Assembly (NCBI GenBank): GCA_934678955.1
Contig: CAKUSI010000048.1
Coordinates: 1-16,573 of the forward strand
Length of the DNA stretch: 16,573 nt
Direction: 5' to 3'
Source: an uncultured Austwickia sp.
GTDB lineage: Bacteria; Actinomycetota; Actinomycetes; Actinomycetales; Dermatophilaceae
Position numbers and translations under genes: made by a program. This document shows, in pieces, positions 7,831 to 16,382 of this stretch (its first letter is position 1; the number at the start of each line of letters is the position of its first letter). The notes beneath the pieces were generated by a model, which was given only the letters and a program-made list of their open reading frames with translations, did no database searches and was not told the origin of the DNA.

Positions 7831-9203
7831 TCCAGGCCGGCCGTGGGCAGGGGGCTCGCCCACCGGTCGTCCACCACGTCCCGGCCGTCGGCGCGGACGA
7901 ACAGCAGCGCGATCAGCCCGGCCAGGAGCACGGCCATGATGCCGAGGATGCCCCAGTACTGGGTGCTCACAGCCTGCGGGCGCACCGCGCCGCCGAGCGC
8001 GATGAACCCCGTGAATGCCGCCGGCGCCAGGAAACTCAGCGCCCGGCCGCAGGTCTGGTAAAGGCCGAACACCTCGCCCTCGAGCCCGTGCGGGATCAGG
8101 CGGGCCAGCAGGCTGCGGGACGCGGACTGGGCGGGGCCGACGAAGATGCACAGGACCAGGCCGAGCACCCAGAACACGCTCGGGCCGCGGTCGTGCAGTG
8201 CGAAGATGCCCACTCCCGCGAGCACCATCAGGGCCAGCGAGGCCAGGATGACCCGGCGCGGCCCGATGAGGTCGTCGAAGATCCCGAGTGTCACCGTGGC
8301 GATGCCCGCGACCAGGTTCGCGGCCACGGCGAAGATGACTACCTCGGCCGCGCTGAAGCCGAACGTCCCGGCGGCGATCACGCCCCCGAACGTGAACACG
8401 CCGACCAGCCCGTCCCGGAAGATCGCGGAGGCGATCAGGAACTTCAGCGTCTCCGGCGCCTCGCGGGCCAACCGCCGGATCGTGGCCCACAGCGCGCGGT
8501 AGGCGTCGGCCAGACTCTCCCCCGCGCGGCCGGCCCGGCGGTCGCGCGGGCCGGGGTCGCGCATGACGATCAGGATCGGGATCATGCCCATGGCGAACCA
8601 GGCGGCCGTGACCAGCATGCTGGCCCGGATGTCGAGCGCGTCGGCGCCCGTGACACCGAACAGGCCGACGTCGGGCTGGATGAACCCGAACAGCAGGATG
8701 AGCAGCAGGGCGATGCTGCCCAGGTAGCCCGACCCCCAGCCGAACCCCGAGATGCGGCCCACCGTCGCCGGCGAGGAGACCCGCTTGAGCAGCGCGTTGT
8801 AGTGGACGGCGGCGAACTCCCCGAACACCGTGGCGACGGCGAGGGCGATGATGCCGGGCCAGAGGTACGCGGGGTCGGGCCGGATGAAGAACAGCCCGGC
8901 GACGATGACCAGGACCACCGAGCTGGTCACGCCCAGGGCGGCCACCGGCCGGCCGGTGCGGTCGGCCCGGTGTCCCAGGACCGGCGCGAGCAGCGCGACC
9001 ACTGCGGCGGCGATCGTCAGCCCCAGCCCCAGCGAGGAACTCGTCTCGTCGGAGGTCCCGAACGCCGAGCTCGTCAGGTAGACCGAGAACACGAACGTCA
9101 CGACGACCGCGTTGAACCCCGAGGTCCCGAGGTCGTACCAGATCCACGAGATCGCCTCGCGCGTCAGAAGCCGGCGGCGCGCGACACCCGGGTCCCCGGT
9201 CAT
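7806..9203 (-). CDS. MFS permease, UMF1 / Atg22-like family
   Basis: A 465-residue membrane permease of the UMF1 branch of the major facilitator superfamily, related to yeast vacuolar amino-acid effluxer Atg22. The family hallmark opens the protein: ISWIWYDLGTSGFNAVV at about 18-34, then a helix with FVFSVYLTSS. A motif-A-like loop APVLGHRADRTGRP follows at about 73-86. A charged central loop of about 30 residues rich in Arg (starting RDPGPRDRRAGRAG) separates two halves of about six helices each, giving 12. The ATG at 9203 lies 2 bp after the pepN stop, so it is almost certainly cotranscribed with pepN. An amino acid or peptide-product export role beside an aminopeptidase is attractive, but this is inference. 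The ribosome binding site within the pepN end is weak. The final codons fall in a short tandem repeat. Confidence 0.88.
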   Translation of the reverse strand: MTGDPGVARRRLLTREAISWIWYDLGTSGFNAVVVTFVFSVYLTSSAFGTSDETSSSLGLGLTIAAAVVALLAPVLGHRADRTGRPVAALGVTSSVVLVIVAGLFFIRPDPAYLWPGIIALAVATVFGEFAAVHYNALLKRVSSPATVGRISGFGWGSGYLGSIALLLILLFGFIQPDVGLFGVTGADALDIRASMLVTAAWFAMGMIPILIVMRDPGPRDRRAGRAGESLADAYRALWATIRRLAREAPETLKFLIASAIFRDGLVGVFTFGGVIAAGTFGFSAAEVVIFAVAANLVAGIATVTLGIFDDLIGPRRVILASLALMVLAGVGIFALHDRGPSVFWVLGLVLCIFVGPAQSASRSLLARLIPHGLEGEVFGLYQTCGRALSFLAPAAFTGFIALGGAVRPQAVSTQYWGILGIMAVLLAGLIALLFVRADGRDVVDDRWASPLPTAGLDPADRASD

Positions 9204-9205
9204 GC

Positions 9206-11779
<2,574 letters not shown>

Positions 11780-11920
11780 CGTTTCTCCCCTCGCGTCGCC
11801 CTGGGCTGGCTCATCCTGTCATCTTGCGCGACGCGCGTCCTCGCGCGTCCACCTGGGGTGAAACGGCTGGGACCGGCGCCTGCGCTGCGCCCGCCCGATC
11901 GGGCTGACACCATGTGCAGC

Positions 11921-12526
11921 ATGACGCAGAACGCACGCATGTGGTTCGACCCGATCTGCCCGTGGGCGTGGATGACCTCCCGGTGGCTGAAGGAGGTCGA
12001 GAAGGTTCGCGACGTGAAGATCGACTTCCGGGTGATGAGCCTGTCCGTCCTGAACGAGGGTCGAGACCTCGATCCCGACTATCGCGCGTCGATGGACACG
12101 GCCTGGGGTCCGGTGCGGGTGATCGTGGCCGCGGCGCAGCGCCACGGCGAGGAGGTCATCCCGAAGCTGTACGACGCGATCGGCGGCGCGATTCACCGCG
12201 GCAAGGTGGAGGATCGCGACGAGGCGGTCCGCCGCGGCCTGGCCGAGGTGGGCCTGCCCGCGGAGCTGGCCGAGTTCGCGCACAGCGACGAGGTCGACGC
12301 CGACCTGCGGGCAAGCCACGCGGAGGCGATCGAGCTGGTCGGTGACGACGTGGGAACGCCGGTGATCGCTTTTGGGGACGTCGCCTTCTTCGGGCCGGTC
12401 GTGTCCCCACCGCCGAAGGGGGAGGACGCGGGCCGGTTGTGGGACGGCTGCCTCCTGGTGGCGGGCACGCCGGGTTTCTTCGAGCTGAAGCGCACGCGGA
12501 CCGTCGGCCCGATTCTCGACGACTGA
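11921..12526 (+). CDS. Rv2466c-like DsbA-family mycothiol-linked oxidoreductase
   Basis: A 201-residue thioredoxin-fold protein of the DsbA/FrnE-like family, closely similar to mycobacterial Rv2466c, a mycothiol-dependent oxidoreductase that also reduces nitro prodrugs. Conserved landmarks are WFDPICPWAW (8-17), SRWLKEVEKVRD, MSLSVLNE, WGPVRV, the cis-proline loop GTP at 145-147, VAFFGPV and FFELKRTRT. The active site is CPWA (Cys13, Ala16), whereas Rv2466c has CPWC, so the resolving cysteine is missing. That points to a monothiol mechanism using mycothiol, which is inference. An ATG at 11912 is also in frame, but neither start has a clear ribosome binding site and the transcript may be leaderless. 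The protein is cytoplasmic, with no signal peptide. It is divergent from pepN and followed within 4 bp by a hairpin terminator. Confidence 0.92.
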   Translation: MTQNARMWFDPICPWAWMTSRWLKEVEKVRDVKIDFRVMSLSVLNEGRDLDPDYRASMDTAWGPVRVIVAAAQRHGEEVIPKLYDAIGGAIHRGKVEDRDEAVRRGLAEVGLPAELAEFAHSDEVDADLRASHAEAIELVGDDVGTPVIAFGDVAFFGPVVSPPPKGEDAGRLWDGCLLVAGTPGFFELKRTRTVGPILDD

Positions 12527-12529
12527 GCC

Positions 12530-12553
12530 GGGCAGGCGCCGGGCGGCCTGCCC
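12530..12553 (+). terminator. Hairpin terminator after the Rv2466c-like gene
   Basis: Perfect 8-bp stem GGGCAGGC (12530-12537) / GCCTGCCC (12546-12553) with an 8-base loop, starting 4 bases after the stop at 12526 and followed by AATTCGG. Position and stem strength fit an intrinsic terminator without a T-tract, common in high-GC genomes. Confidence 0.7.
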
Positions 12554-12572
12554 AATTCGGGGAGGGGGGTGC

Positions 12573-12613
12573 CGTCCGAGCCTCGGACGCTTGGACGTTC
12601 GTCCGTCGAACGT
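12573..12613. repeat. Two adjacent small inverted repeats
   Basis: The first is CGTCCGA (12573-12579), loop GCC, TCGGACG (12583-12589), a perfect 7-bp stem. The second is ACGTTCG (12595-12601), loop TCCGT, CGAACGT (12607-12613), also a perfect 7-bp stem. They lie between the terminator hairpin and the AT-rich stretch upstream of the phosphatase. They could be a backup terminator or operator-like sites; nothing decides between these. The rest of 12614-12740 shows no gene. Confidence 0.6.
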
Positions 12614-12740
12614 GCTTCGTCCGCAGTGTGACTCACGGGGTAGGACGACGAGAGGCCACGCACCGGCCGACCGACCGCCCACCTCTCTTCATTGGCCGCT
12701 CAGCGCCGCCCCAAGCCTTTCGTCGTGGATAGGCGGCAGG

Positions 12741-12822
12741 TTGGTAGATCATAGAAAGTCTTGGGGACTTCCTATAGGATATTTACTGGAAGACTCAAGT
12801 ATTTAAGAATTAGGGTCTCTTC
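12741..12822 (+). promoter_or_regulatory. AT-rich regulatory island before the phosphatase
   Basis: The first 80 bases contain only 29 G or C (36 percent by direct count) in an otherwise very GC-rich window. TATAGGATAT at 12773-12782 includes the -10-like TAGGAT (12775-12780), and TATTTAAGAAT lies at 12800-12810. Inverted repeats overlap: AAGTC-TTGGG-GACTT (12756-12770), CTTCC (12768-12772) with GGAAG (12788-12792), and AGTCTT (12757-12762) with AAGACT (12790-12795). AGGG at 12812-12815, 7 bases before the ATG at 12823, is the likely ribosome binding site. No -35 with correct spacing is obvious, so the exact start of transcription is open. Confidence 0.55.
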
Positions 12823-14016
12823 ATGGGTAGCCCGTCGGTATCGCATTCGACGCGGTCCGTCGGGGGCGCGTGGTCGACCGGCCGTGGCGCGCGCACGCTT
12901 CCTCCAATGTCAGCGGGGGCCGGGTCCAGTGGGATCTCGGGGATCAGCGGCACAATACTGCAGCTGGCACGTGGGCTCCGCGGTTGGCTCGAGGCGCGTC
13001 AGGGCGTCAGCGCGGTCGCCATCCTCATGGGCATTCTGGTCGTCACCTGGTTGATCGTCGTGTTCCCTCGTGAGGTCTCTTGGGCCATGTTGCTGCCCCT
13101 CGCGGTCCTCAGCGGAACGCTGCACGCGCCGCGCCTTCACGCCGGGATCCTCGGCGCGACATGCGCGGCGGTGTGGCTGACGGCCTCCGTCGTCCATGAG
13201 TCCCCGGCCGAAGTGGTCGGCGCGACCGCGACGACGGCGGCGATCGGTGCGATCACGTTGTGGCGCAGCTTCGCCCGCGCCCGGGTGGGCGTCCAGGGCA
13301 CGCGCGGAGAGGCGATGCTCTCGGACCTCCGGAAGCGTCACATTCAGCAGTCGCTCATACCGCGTCTCCCCGGCCCGTGGCGGGGCGAGCTATGCGTCCA
13401 GCCCGCGTTCGGCCACCGATTCTCCGGTGACTTCGCCGTCTCCCGCCGCACGCGCGACGACCTGCTGGAGGTCCTCCTCGTCGACATCGCCGGCAAGGGC
13501 ATCGACGCGGGCACGCGGTCCCTTGTCCTTTCTGGGGGGCTGGACGCCCTGGTCGGGACCGTGCCGCCGCGGCACCTTCTGAGCGTCGCCAACGACTATC
13601 TCCTGCGACAGAACTGGGACGAGGGATTCGCCAGCGCCGCGTACGTGACCCTGGATCTGCGCAACGGCGACTTCACCGCCTGCTCCGCCGGTCATCCACC
13701 GGTGCTGTGGTACTGCAAGGGCCGGGACGAGTGGCGGATCGTCGGCGGTCAGTGCGGGCCGGTCTTGGGCGTGGACGAGCACGCATGCTACGAGGCGTTC
13801 GAGGGGCGGATGGAGCCCGGCGACGCGCTGATGCTCTATACGGACGGCCTGATCGAGGACCGGCGCGTGGACCTCGATGTGGGGCTGTGCCACATGATCG
13901 ACAACCTGACAGTTCTGCGCGACGGAGGCTTCGAGGGCCTGACAGCGCGTGTGTGCGCCCATGCTCCCTCGGGTGACCACGACGACCGCGGGGCCATCTT
14001 GCTCTGGTCGCAGTAG
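12823..14016 (+). CDS. Membrane-anchored SpoIIE/RsbU-type PP2C phosphatase
   Basis: A 397-residue predicted serine phosphatase of the SpoIIE/RsbU (PP2C-like) family. Such enzymes dephosphorylate anti-sigma factor antagonists in partner-switching control of general-stress sigma factors. The N-terminal third is a membrane region with about four helices (63-81, 87-104, 105-124, 131-148). A short linker follows, with the usual RKRHIQQSLIP at 170-180. The catalytic domain keeps the metal-binding aspartates: Asp203 in FSGDF, Asp221 in VDIAGKG, Asp341 in LYTDGLIE and Asp388 in DDRGAILL. It also has CSAGHPP (287-293). The usual GGDYYD is changed to SGDFAV, and Asp203 is retained. There is no kinase, PAS or GAF domain, so any signal must enter through the membrane helices. 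The ATG at 12823 has AGGG 7 bases upstream; an in-frame ATG at 12907 lacks one. A stress-operon promoter follows the gene. Confidence 0.92.
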   Translation: MGSPSVSHSTRSVGGAWSTGRGARTLPPMSAGAGSSGISGISGTILQLARGLRGWLEARQGVSAVAILMGILVVTWLIVVFPREVSWAMLLPLAVLSGTLHAPRLHAGILGATCAAVWLTASVVHESPAEVVGATATTAAIGAITLWRSFARARVGVQGTRGEAMLSDLRKRHIQQSLIPRLPGPWRGELCVQPAFGHRFSGDFAVSRRTRDDLLEVLLVDIAGKGIDAGTRSLVLSGGLDALVGTVPPRHLLSVANDYLLRQNWDEGFASAAYVTLDLRNGDFTACSAGHPPVLWYCKGRDEWRIVGGQCGPVLGVDEHACYEAFEGRMEPGDALMLYTDGLIEDRRVDLDVGLCHMIDNLTVLRDGGFEGLTARVCAHAPSGDHDDRGAILLWSQ

Positions 14017-14053
14017 CGGGACCTTCGCTCGGCCCCCACCCCCGCATCGCCGC

Positions 14054-14095
14054 GGTTCTCGTGGCGGGGTCTCGTAGCGCAGTTCTCGTGGCGCG
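14054..14095. repeat. Three tandem copies of a 13-14 bp unit
   Basis: GGTTCTCGTGGCGG (14054-14067), GGTCTCGTAGCGCA (14068-14081) and GTTCTCGTGGCGCG (14082-14095) follow each other directly; GTTCTCGTGGCG is exact in copies 1 and 3. They begin 38 bp after the phosphatase stop. Just beyond, GGTGG-ATC-CCACC (14096-14108) could form a short hairpin. No clear terminator for the phosphatase gene was found, and this stretch may serve as one. Confidence 0.55.
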
Positions 14096-14140
14096 GGTGG
14101 ATCCCACCTGTTGCGCCATGACGCTGAGCCTGCCGCGTCC

Positions 14141-14167
14141 GTGTTTGTCTTAATCGTCGTGTTTGTC
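14141..14167 (+). repeat. 9-bp direct repeat GTGTTTGTC, 18 bp apart
   Basis: GTGTTTGTC is exact at 14141-14149 and 14159-14167, separated by TTAATCGTC. The second copy contains the putative -35 GTTT of the stress promoter. A spacing of 18 bp does not match two full helical turns. It may reflect an activator site overlapping the -35, or a duplicated promoter half. Confidence 0.6.
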
Positions 14168-14185
14168 GGGGAAGGTTTCGGGTAC
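14161..14185 (+). promoter_or_regulatory. Putative SigB/SigF-type general-stress promoter
   Basis: GTTT (14161-14164), 15 bases, then GGGTAC (14180-14185) matches the actinobacterial general-stress sigma factor consensus (GTTT-N15-GGGTA for mycobacterial SigF, similar for Streptomyces SigB). It lies about 50 bp upstream of the first gene of the three-gene operon and in the same direction. A predicted start near 14192 would leave a leader of about 50 bases. No equally good housekeeping promoter is visible in 14017-14232. Confidence 0.65.
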
Positions 14186-14241
14186 TGGTCCTCGGACGCG
14201 GGCCACCACCGCCCGCATTCGACGACGAAGGGATGAGCGAG

Positions 14242-15132
14242 ATGACTCAACCTCACGAAGGCGTCGGGATCCCCGCAGAGCCGGGTGTGGCCCCGGCCAC
14301 GCCCGGCGGTCTGGGTCGCGATGTCACGACCGGTACGACACCTGGCCGCGATGCGTTCGCTAACGACGTGTCCGCCAACAACGTGTCCGCCAAGGACGTG
14401 GCGGCCGAGAGGGCAGCCGGCGTCGCGGGCGACGCCAAGAGCGAGGCCCAACATGTCGCGGCCGATGCGAAAGCGGACGGCCGCCGCGTGGCAGACACCG
14501 CCGTCAATGAGGCGCGGGACGTGGCCGATCATGCCGGGCAAGAGGTCCGTGGACTCCTTCACGAGGCCCGTGGAGAAATGTCGGCGCAGGCAGGTTCTCA
14601 GCAGCAGCGGCTCGCCGAACTGTTGCGATCGATCAGCGACGAGCTCGCAGACGTACTCGACCCGCAGACCACCGACTACCGTCGCGGCGTCGTGACCGAT
14701 CTGGCCCAGCAGGCCTCGGGTCGGCTGCAGGGTGCGACCTCGTGGCTGGAAACGAGGGAGCCGCAGGACGTGCTCGACGAAGTGGCGAGGTTCGCCCGCC
14801 GCCGCCCGGGGACGTTCCTCGCCGTGGCTGCCGCCGCTGGCCTCGTGGTCGGCCGCCTCTCGCGGGGTATCGCCGACGACGCCCGTGATGATCACCGTCA
14901 GGAGTTGCCGGGCGGTCCGAGGCGCCCAGCCGGTGTGACGGGAGGGGGTGTTGCGGCGGGCCGATCGCAGGGCGCATACGTGGACCCCATGGGTGACCCG
15001 TACAGCTCCCAGGTGACCACGACCCCCGTGACGACGTCGGCGACGCCGCAGCGCGTCGCGCCGCCGCCCACCGCGTCGCAGACGCTCTCGGCGGAGGCGG
15101 GAACGCTTCGCCCCGACGAGGCCGGCCGATGA
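14242..15132 (+). CDS. Membrane-anchored LEA-like protein, DUF883/YqjD-like
   Basis: A 296-residue protein of unknown function. From the start used here, residues 1-57 are disordered and include three tandem 5-residue repeats (NDVSA, NNVSA, KDVAA; 15-bp units at 14362-14406). Six consecutive 11-residue repeats follow at about 58-123, of the pattern xxxVAxDAxxE (for example AQHVAADAKAD, ARDVADHAGQE). This resembles group 3 LEA proteins and the helical part of ElaB/YqjD. A second helical region (about 124-185) leads to one membrane helix at about 190-205 in RRRPGTFLAVAAAAGLVVGR, which recalls the DUF883 tail anchor. A Gly/Pro/Thr-rich tail of about 90 residues ends the protein. ATG 14242 is preferred because AAGGG lies 9 bases upstream; ATG 14233 directly abuts that site. 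The stop overlaps the next start as ATGA. Role inferred: envelope or stress protection. Confidence 0.8.
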   Translation: MTQPHEGVGIPAEPGVAPATPGGLGRDVTTGTTPGRDAFANDVSANNVSAKDVAAERAAGVAGDAKSEAQHVAADAKADGRRVADTAVNEARDVADHAGQEVRGLLHEARGEMSAQAGSQQQRLAELLRSISDELADVLDPQTTDYRRGVVTDLAQQASGRLQGATSWLETREPQDVLDEVARFARRRPGTFLAVAAAAGLVVGRLSRGIADDARDDHRQELPGGPRRPAGVTGGGVAAGRSQGAYVDPMGDPYSSQVTTTPVTTSATPQRVAPPPTASQTLSAEAGTLRPDEAGR

Positions 15133-15590
15133 CGGCTCCCGAGCGGCCAGGCACGGGCCGCGCGGCATCGGCGGACGTCAACCCCCATACGGGGATCGAT
15201 CCCACCGACCCGTCCGGCCCCTCGGTCGGAGAACTGCTCTCCACCGTGAGCAGCGACCTGTCGACGCTCGTTCGTCAGGAGGTTGCCCTCGCCAAGGCGG
15301 AGGCCCAGGAGTCGGCCCGGAACGCGGGCAAAGGCGTGGGCATGGTGGGCGGCGCCGGCGTGGCAGGCAACCTGGCGCTCACCTTCGCCTCGCTCGCGCT
15401 GATGTTCCTGCTGGACATGGTTCTGCCGATCGGCTGGGCGGCGTTCCTCGTCGCCGTGTTGTGGGCGATCGTCGCGGCGATCCTCGCCTCGGTCGGCAAG
15501 AAGGAGATGAAGAAGGTCGGTCTGCCGCGGACGGCCGAGACGGCGTCGCGCATCCCGGATGCGCTGGCTGGAAACGAGGAGACGCGATGA
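15129..15590 (+). CDS. Actinobacterial Holin-X / phage holin superfamily III protein
   Basis: A 153-residue small membrane protein matching the Holin-X (DUF1469-type) family. The N-terminal 30 residues are disordered. An amphipathic segment at about 33-65 (VGELLSTVSSDLSTLVRQEV and ALAKAEAQE) is the family signature. Two membrane helices follow: about 70-98, starting with glycine-rich GVGMVGGAGVAG, and 101-121. The basic tail is KKEMKKVGLP. Despite the family name there is no endolysin, spanin or phage gene nearby, so a lysis role is unlikely. In actinobacteria these proteins are usually encoded beside DUF3618 genes, as here. ATGA overlaps at both ends (with the LEA-like gene and with the DUF3618 gene) indicate translational coupling and similar amounts of the three proteins. 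The molecular function is unknown. Confidence 0.88.
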   Translation: MTAPERPGTGRAASADVNPHTGIDPTDPSGPSVGELLSTVSSDLSTLVRQEVALAKAEAQESARNAGKGVGMVGGAGVAGNLALTFASLALMFLLDMVLPIGWAAFLVAVLWAIVAAILASVGKKEMKKVGLPRTAETASRIPDALAGNEETR

Positions 15591-16273
15591 CGAACAGCAA
15601 CGACCCGGACCAGATCCGCGCGGACATCGAGGCGACCCGACGGGACCTCTCACGCAACGTGGATGCCCTGACCGACCAGGTCGCGCCCGGCAACGTGGCA
15701 CGCCGTGAGGCCAATCGCGTCGGGGATTCCCTGCGGGGGCTCAAGGACCGTGTGATGGGCAGCGACGACGACTACTCGGGGTGGGACGACGGCCCTCGTC
15801 GGGGCGACCAGCTGCGCAGCCAGGTCGGCGAGGCGCGGGACCAGGCGGCGGCGCGGCTTTCAGACGCCCAGGAGGCCGTGACCGGTGCTCCCGGCGCCGC
15901 CCGGCGCCGGACCCGTGGCAACCCGCTCGCTGCGGGGCTCATCGCCTTCGGGGTCGGCGCGCTCATCGGGGGTCTCATGCCTTCGACGCAGCGGGAGCGC
16001 GAGGCGGGCGTCGCCCTGAAGGAACGCGCGGAGCCGCTGGTCGAGGAGGCCAAGGGAGCGGCTGCGGAGGCGGTAGAGCACCTGAAGCCGCACGCGCAGG
16101 AGGCTGCGGAGTCGGTGAAGGCCCACGCCACCGATTCGGCGCAGGCCGTGAAGGCCGAGGGCCAGGACGCCGCGGCGCACGTGAGGGGCTCCGCGCAGGA
16201 GTCGGCGCAGGCCGTGAGGTCCTCCGCCCAGGACGCCAAGGACGATGTGCAGGCGAGTCGTCGCGACGGGTGA
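15587..16273 (+). CDS. DUF3618 protein with LEA-like 11-residue repeats
   Basis: A 228-residue protein. The N-terminus has the DUF3618 signature DPDQIRADIEATRRDLSRNV then DALTDQVAPG (7-35), an amphipathic helical region of unknown function. An acidic linker (58-70) and another helical part (about 75-100) lead to one membrane helix at about 112-131 (NPLAAGLIAFGVGALIGGL). The C-terminal tail is highly regular. Residues 169-223 form five 11-residue repeats: HAQEAAESVKA, HATDSAQAVKA, EGQDAAAHVRG, SAQESAQAVRS, SAQDAKDDVQA. This is typical of group 3 LEA or apolipoprotein-like amphipathic helices that lie on membranes. The repeat tail goes beyond the DUF3618 domain proper. It is the last gene of the operon, its start overlapping the holin-like gene as ATGA, and a strong hairpin follows 10 bp after its stop. 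Confidence 0.88.
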   Translation: MTNSNDPDQIRADIEATRRDLSRNVDALTDQVAPGNVARREANRVGDSLRGLKDRVMGSDDDYSGWDDGPRRGDQLRSQVGEARDQAAARLSDAQEAVTGAPGAARRRTRGNPLAAGLIAFGVGALIGGLMPSTQREREAGVALKERAEPLVEEAKGAAAEAVEHLKPHAQEAAESVKAHATDSAQAVKAEGQDAAAHVRGSAQESAQAVRSSAQDAKDDVQASRRDG

Positions 16274-16283
16274 TCGAGACGCA

Positions 16284-16328
16284 ACACGATGAGGGTGGTC
16301 ACCGGCCGGGTGACCACCCTCATCGTGT
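16284..16328. terminator. Perfect 19-bp hairpin, likely bidirectional terminator
   Basis: ACACGATGAGGGTGGTCAC (16284-16302), a 7-base loop CGGCCGG, then the exact complement GTGACCACCCTCATCGTGT (16310-16328). It starts 10 bp after the DUF3618 stop and ends 13 bp before the 3' end of the minus-strand tRNA fragment, so it could end transcription from both sides. There is no T-tract. It is the strongest hairpin I see in the window. Confidence 0.85.
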
Positions 16329-16341
16329 CCGAGGACTGGAG

Positions 16342-16382
16342 AGCGGGTGACGAGAATCGAACTCGCGTGGCCAGCTTGGAAG
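16342..16382 (-). pseudogene. 3' half of tRNA-Gly(UCC), putative attachment site
   Basis: Read on the minus strand, these 41 bases match tRNA positions 32-73. They comprise anticodon loop CTTCCAA (anticodon TCC), 3' anticodon strand GCTGG, a 4-base variable loop CCAC, T arm GCGAG-TTCGATT-CTCGT, acceptor strand CACCCGC and discriminator T; no CCA is encoded. The 5' half is absent: the bases before the loop read GGCAGCT instead of the expected CCAGC, and neither a D arm nor GCGGGTG occurs upstream. Homology starting exactly in the anticodon loop is the classic footprint of tyrosine-integrase insertion into a tRNA gene. By orientation the operon side is old chromosome and the element would lie beyond 16382. 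A simple decayed tRNA is the alternative. Confidence 0.8.

Noticed and set aside
12619..12643. Second SigB-like promoter with GGGTA at 12638-12642
   Set aside because: The matching upstream box is GTCC rather than GTTT, and it lies about 180 bp from the phosphatase start.
15129..15590. Prophage lysis holin
   Set aside because: No endolysin or other phage genes nearby; translationally coupled to LEA-like and DUF3618 genes, the usual setting of the chromosomal Holin-X family.
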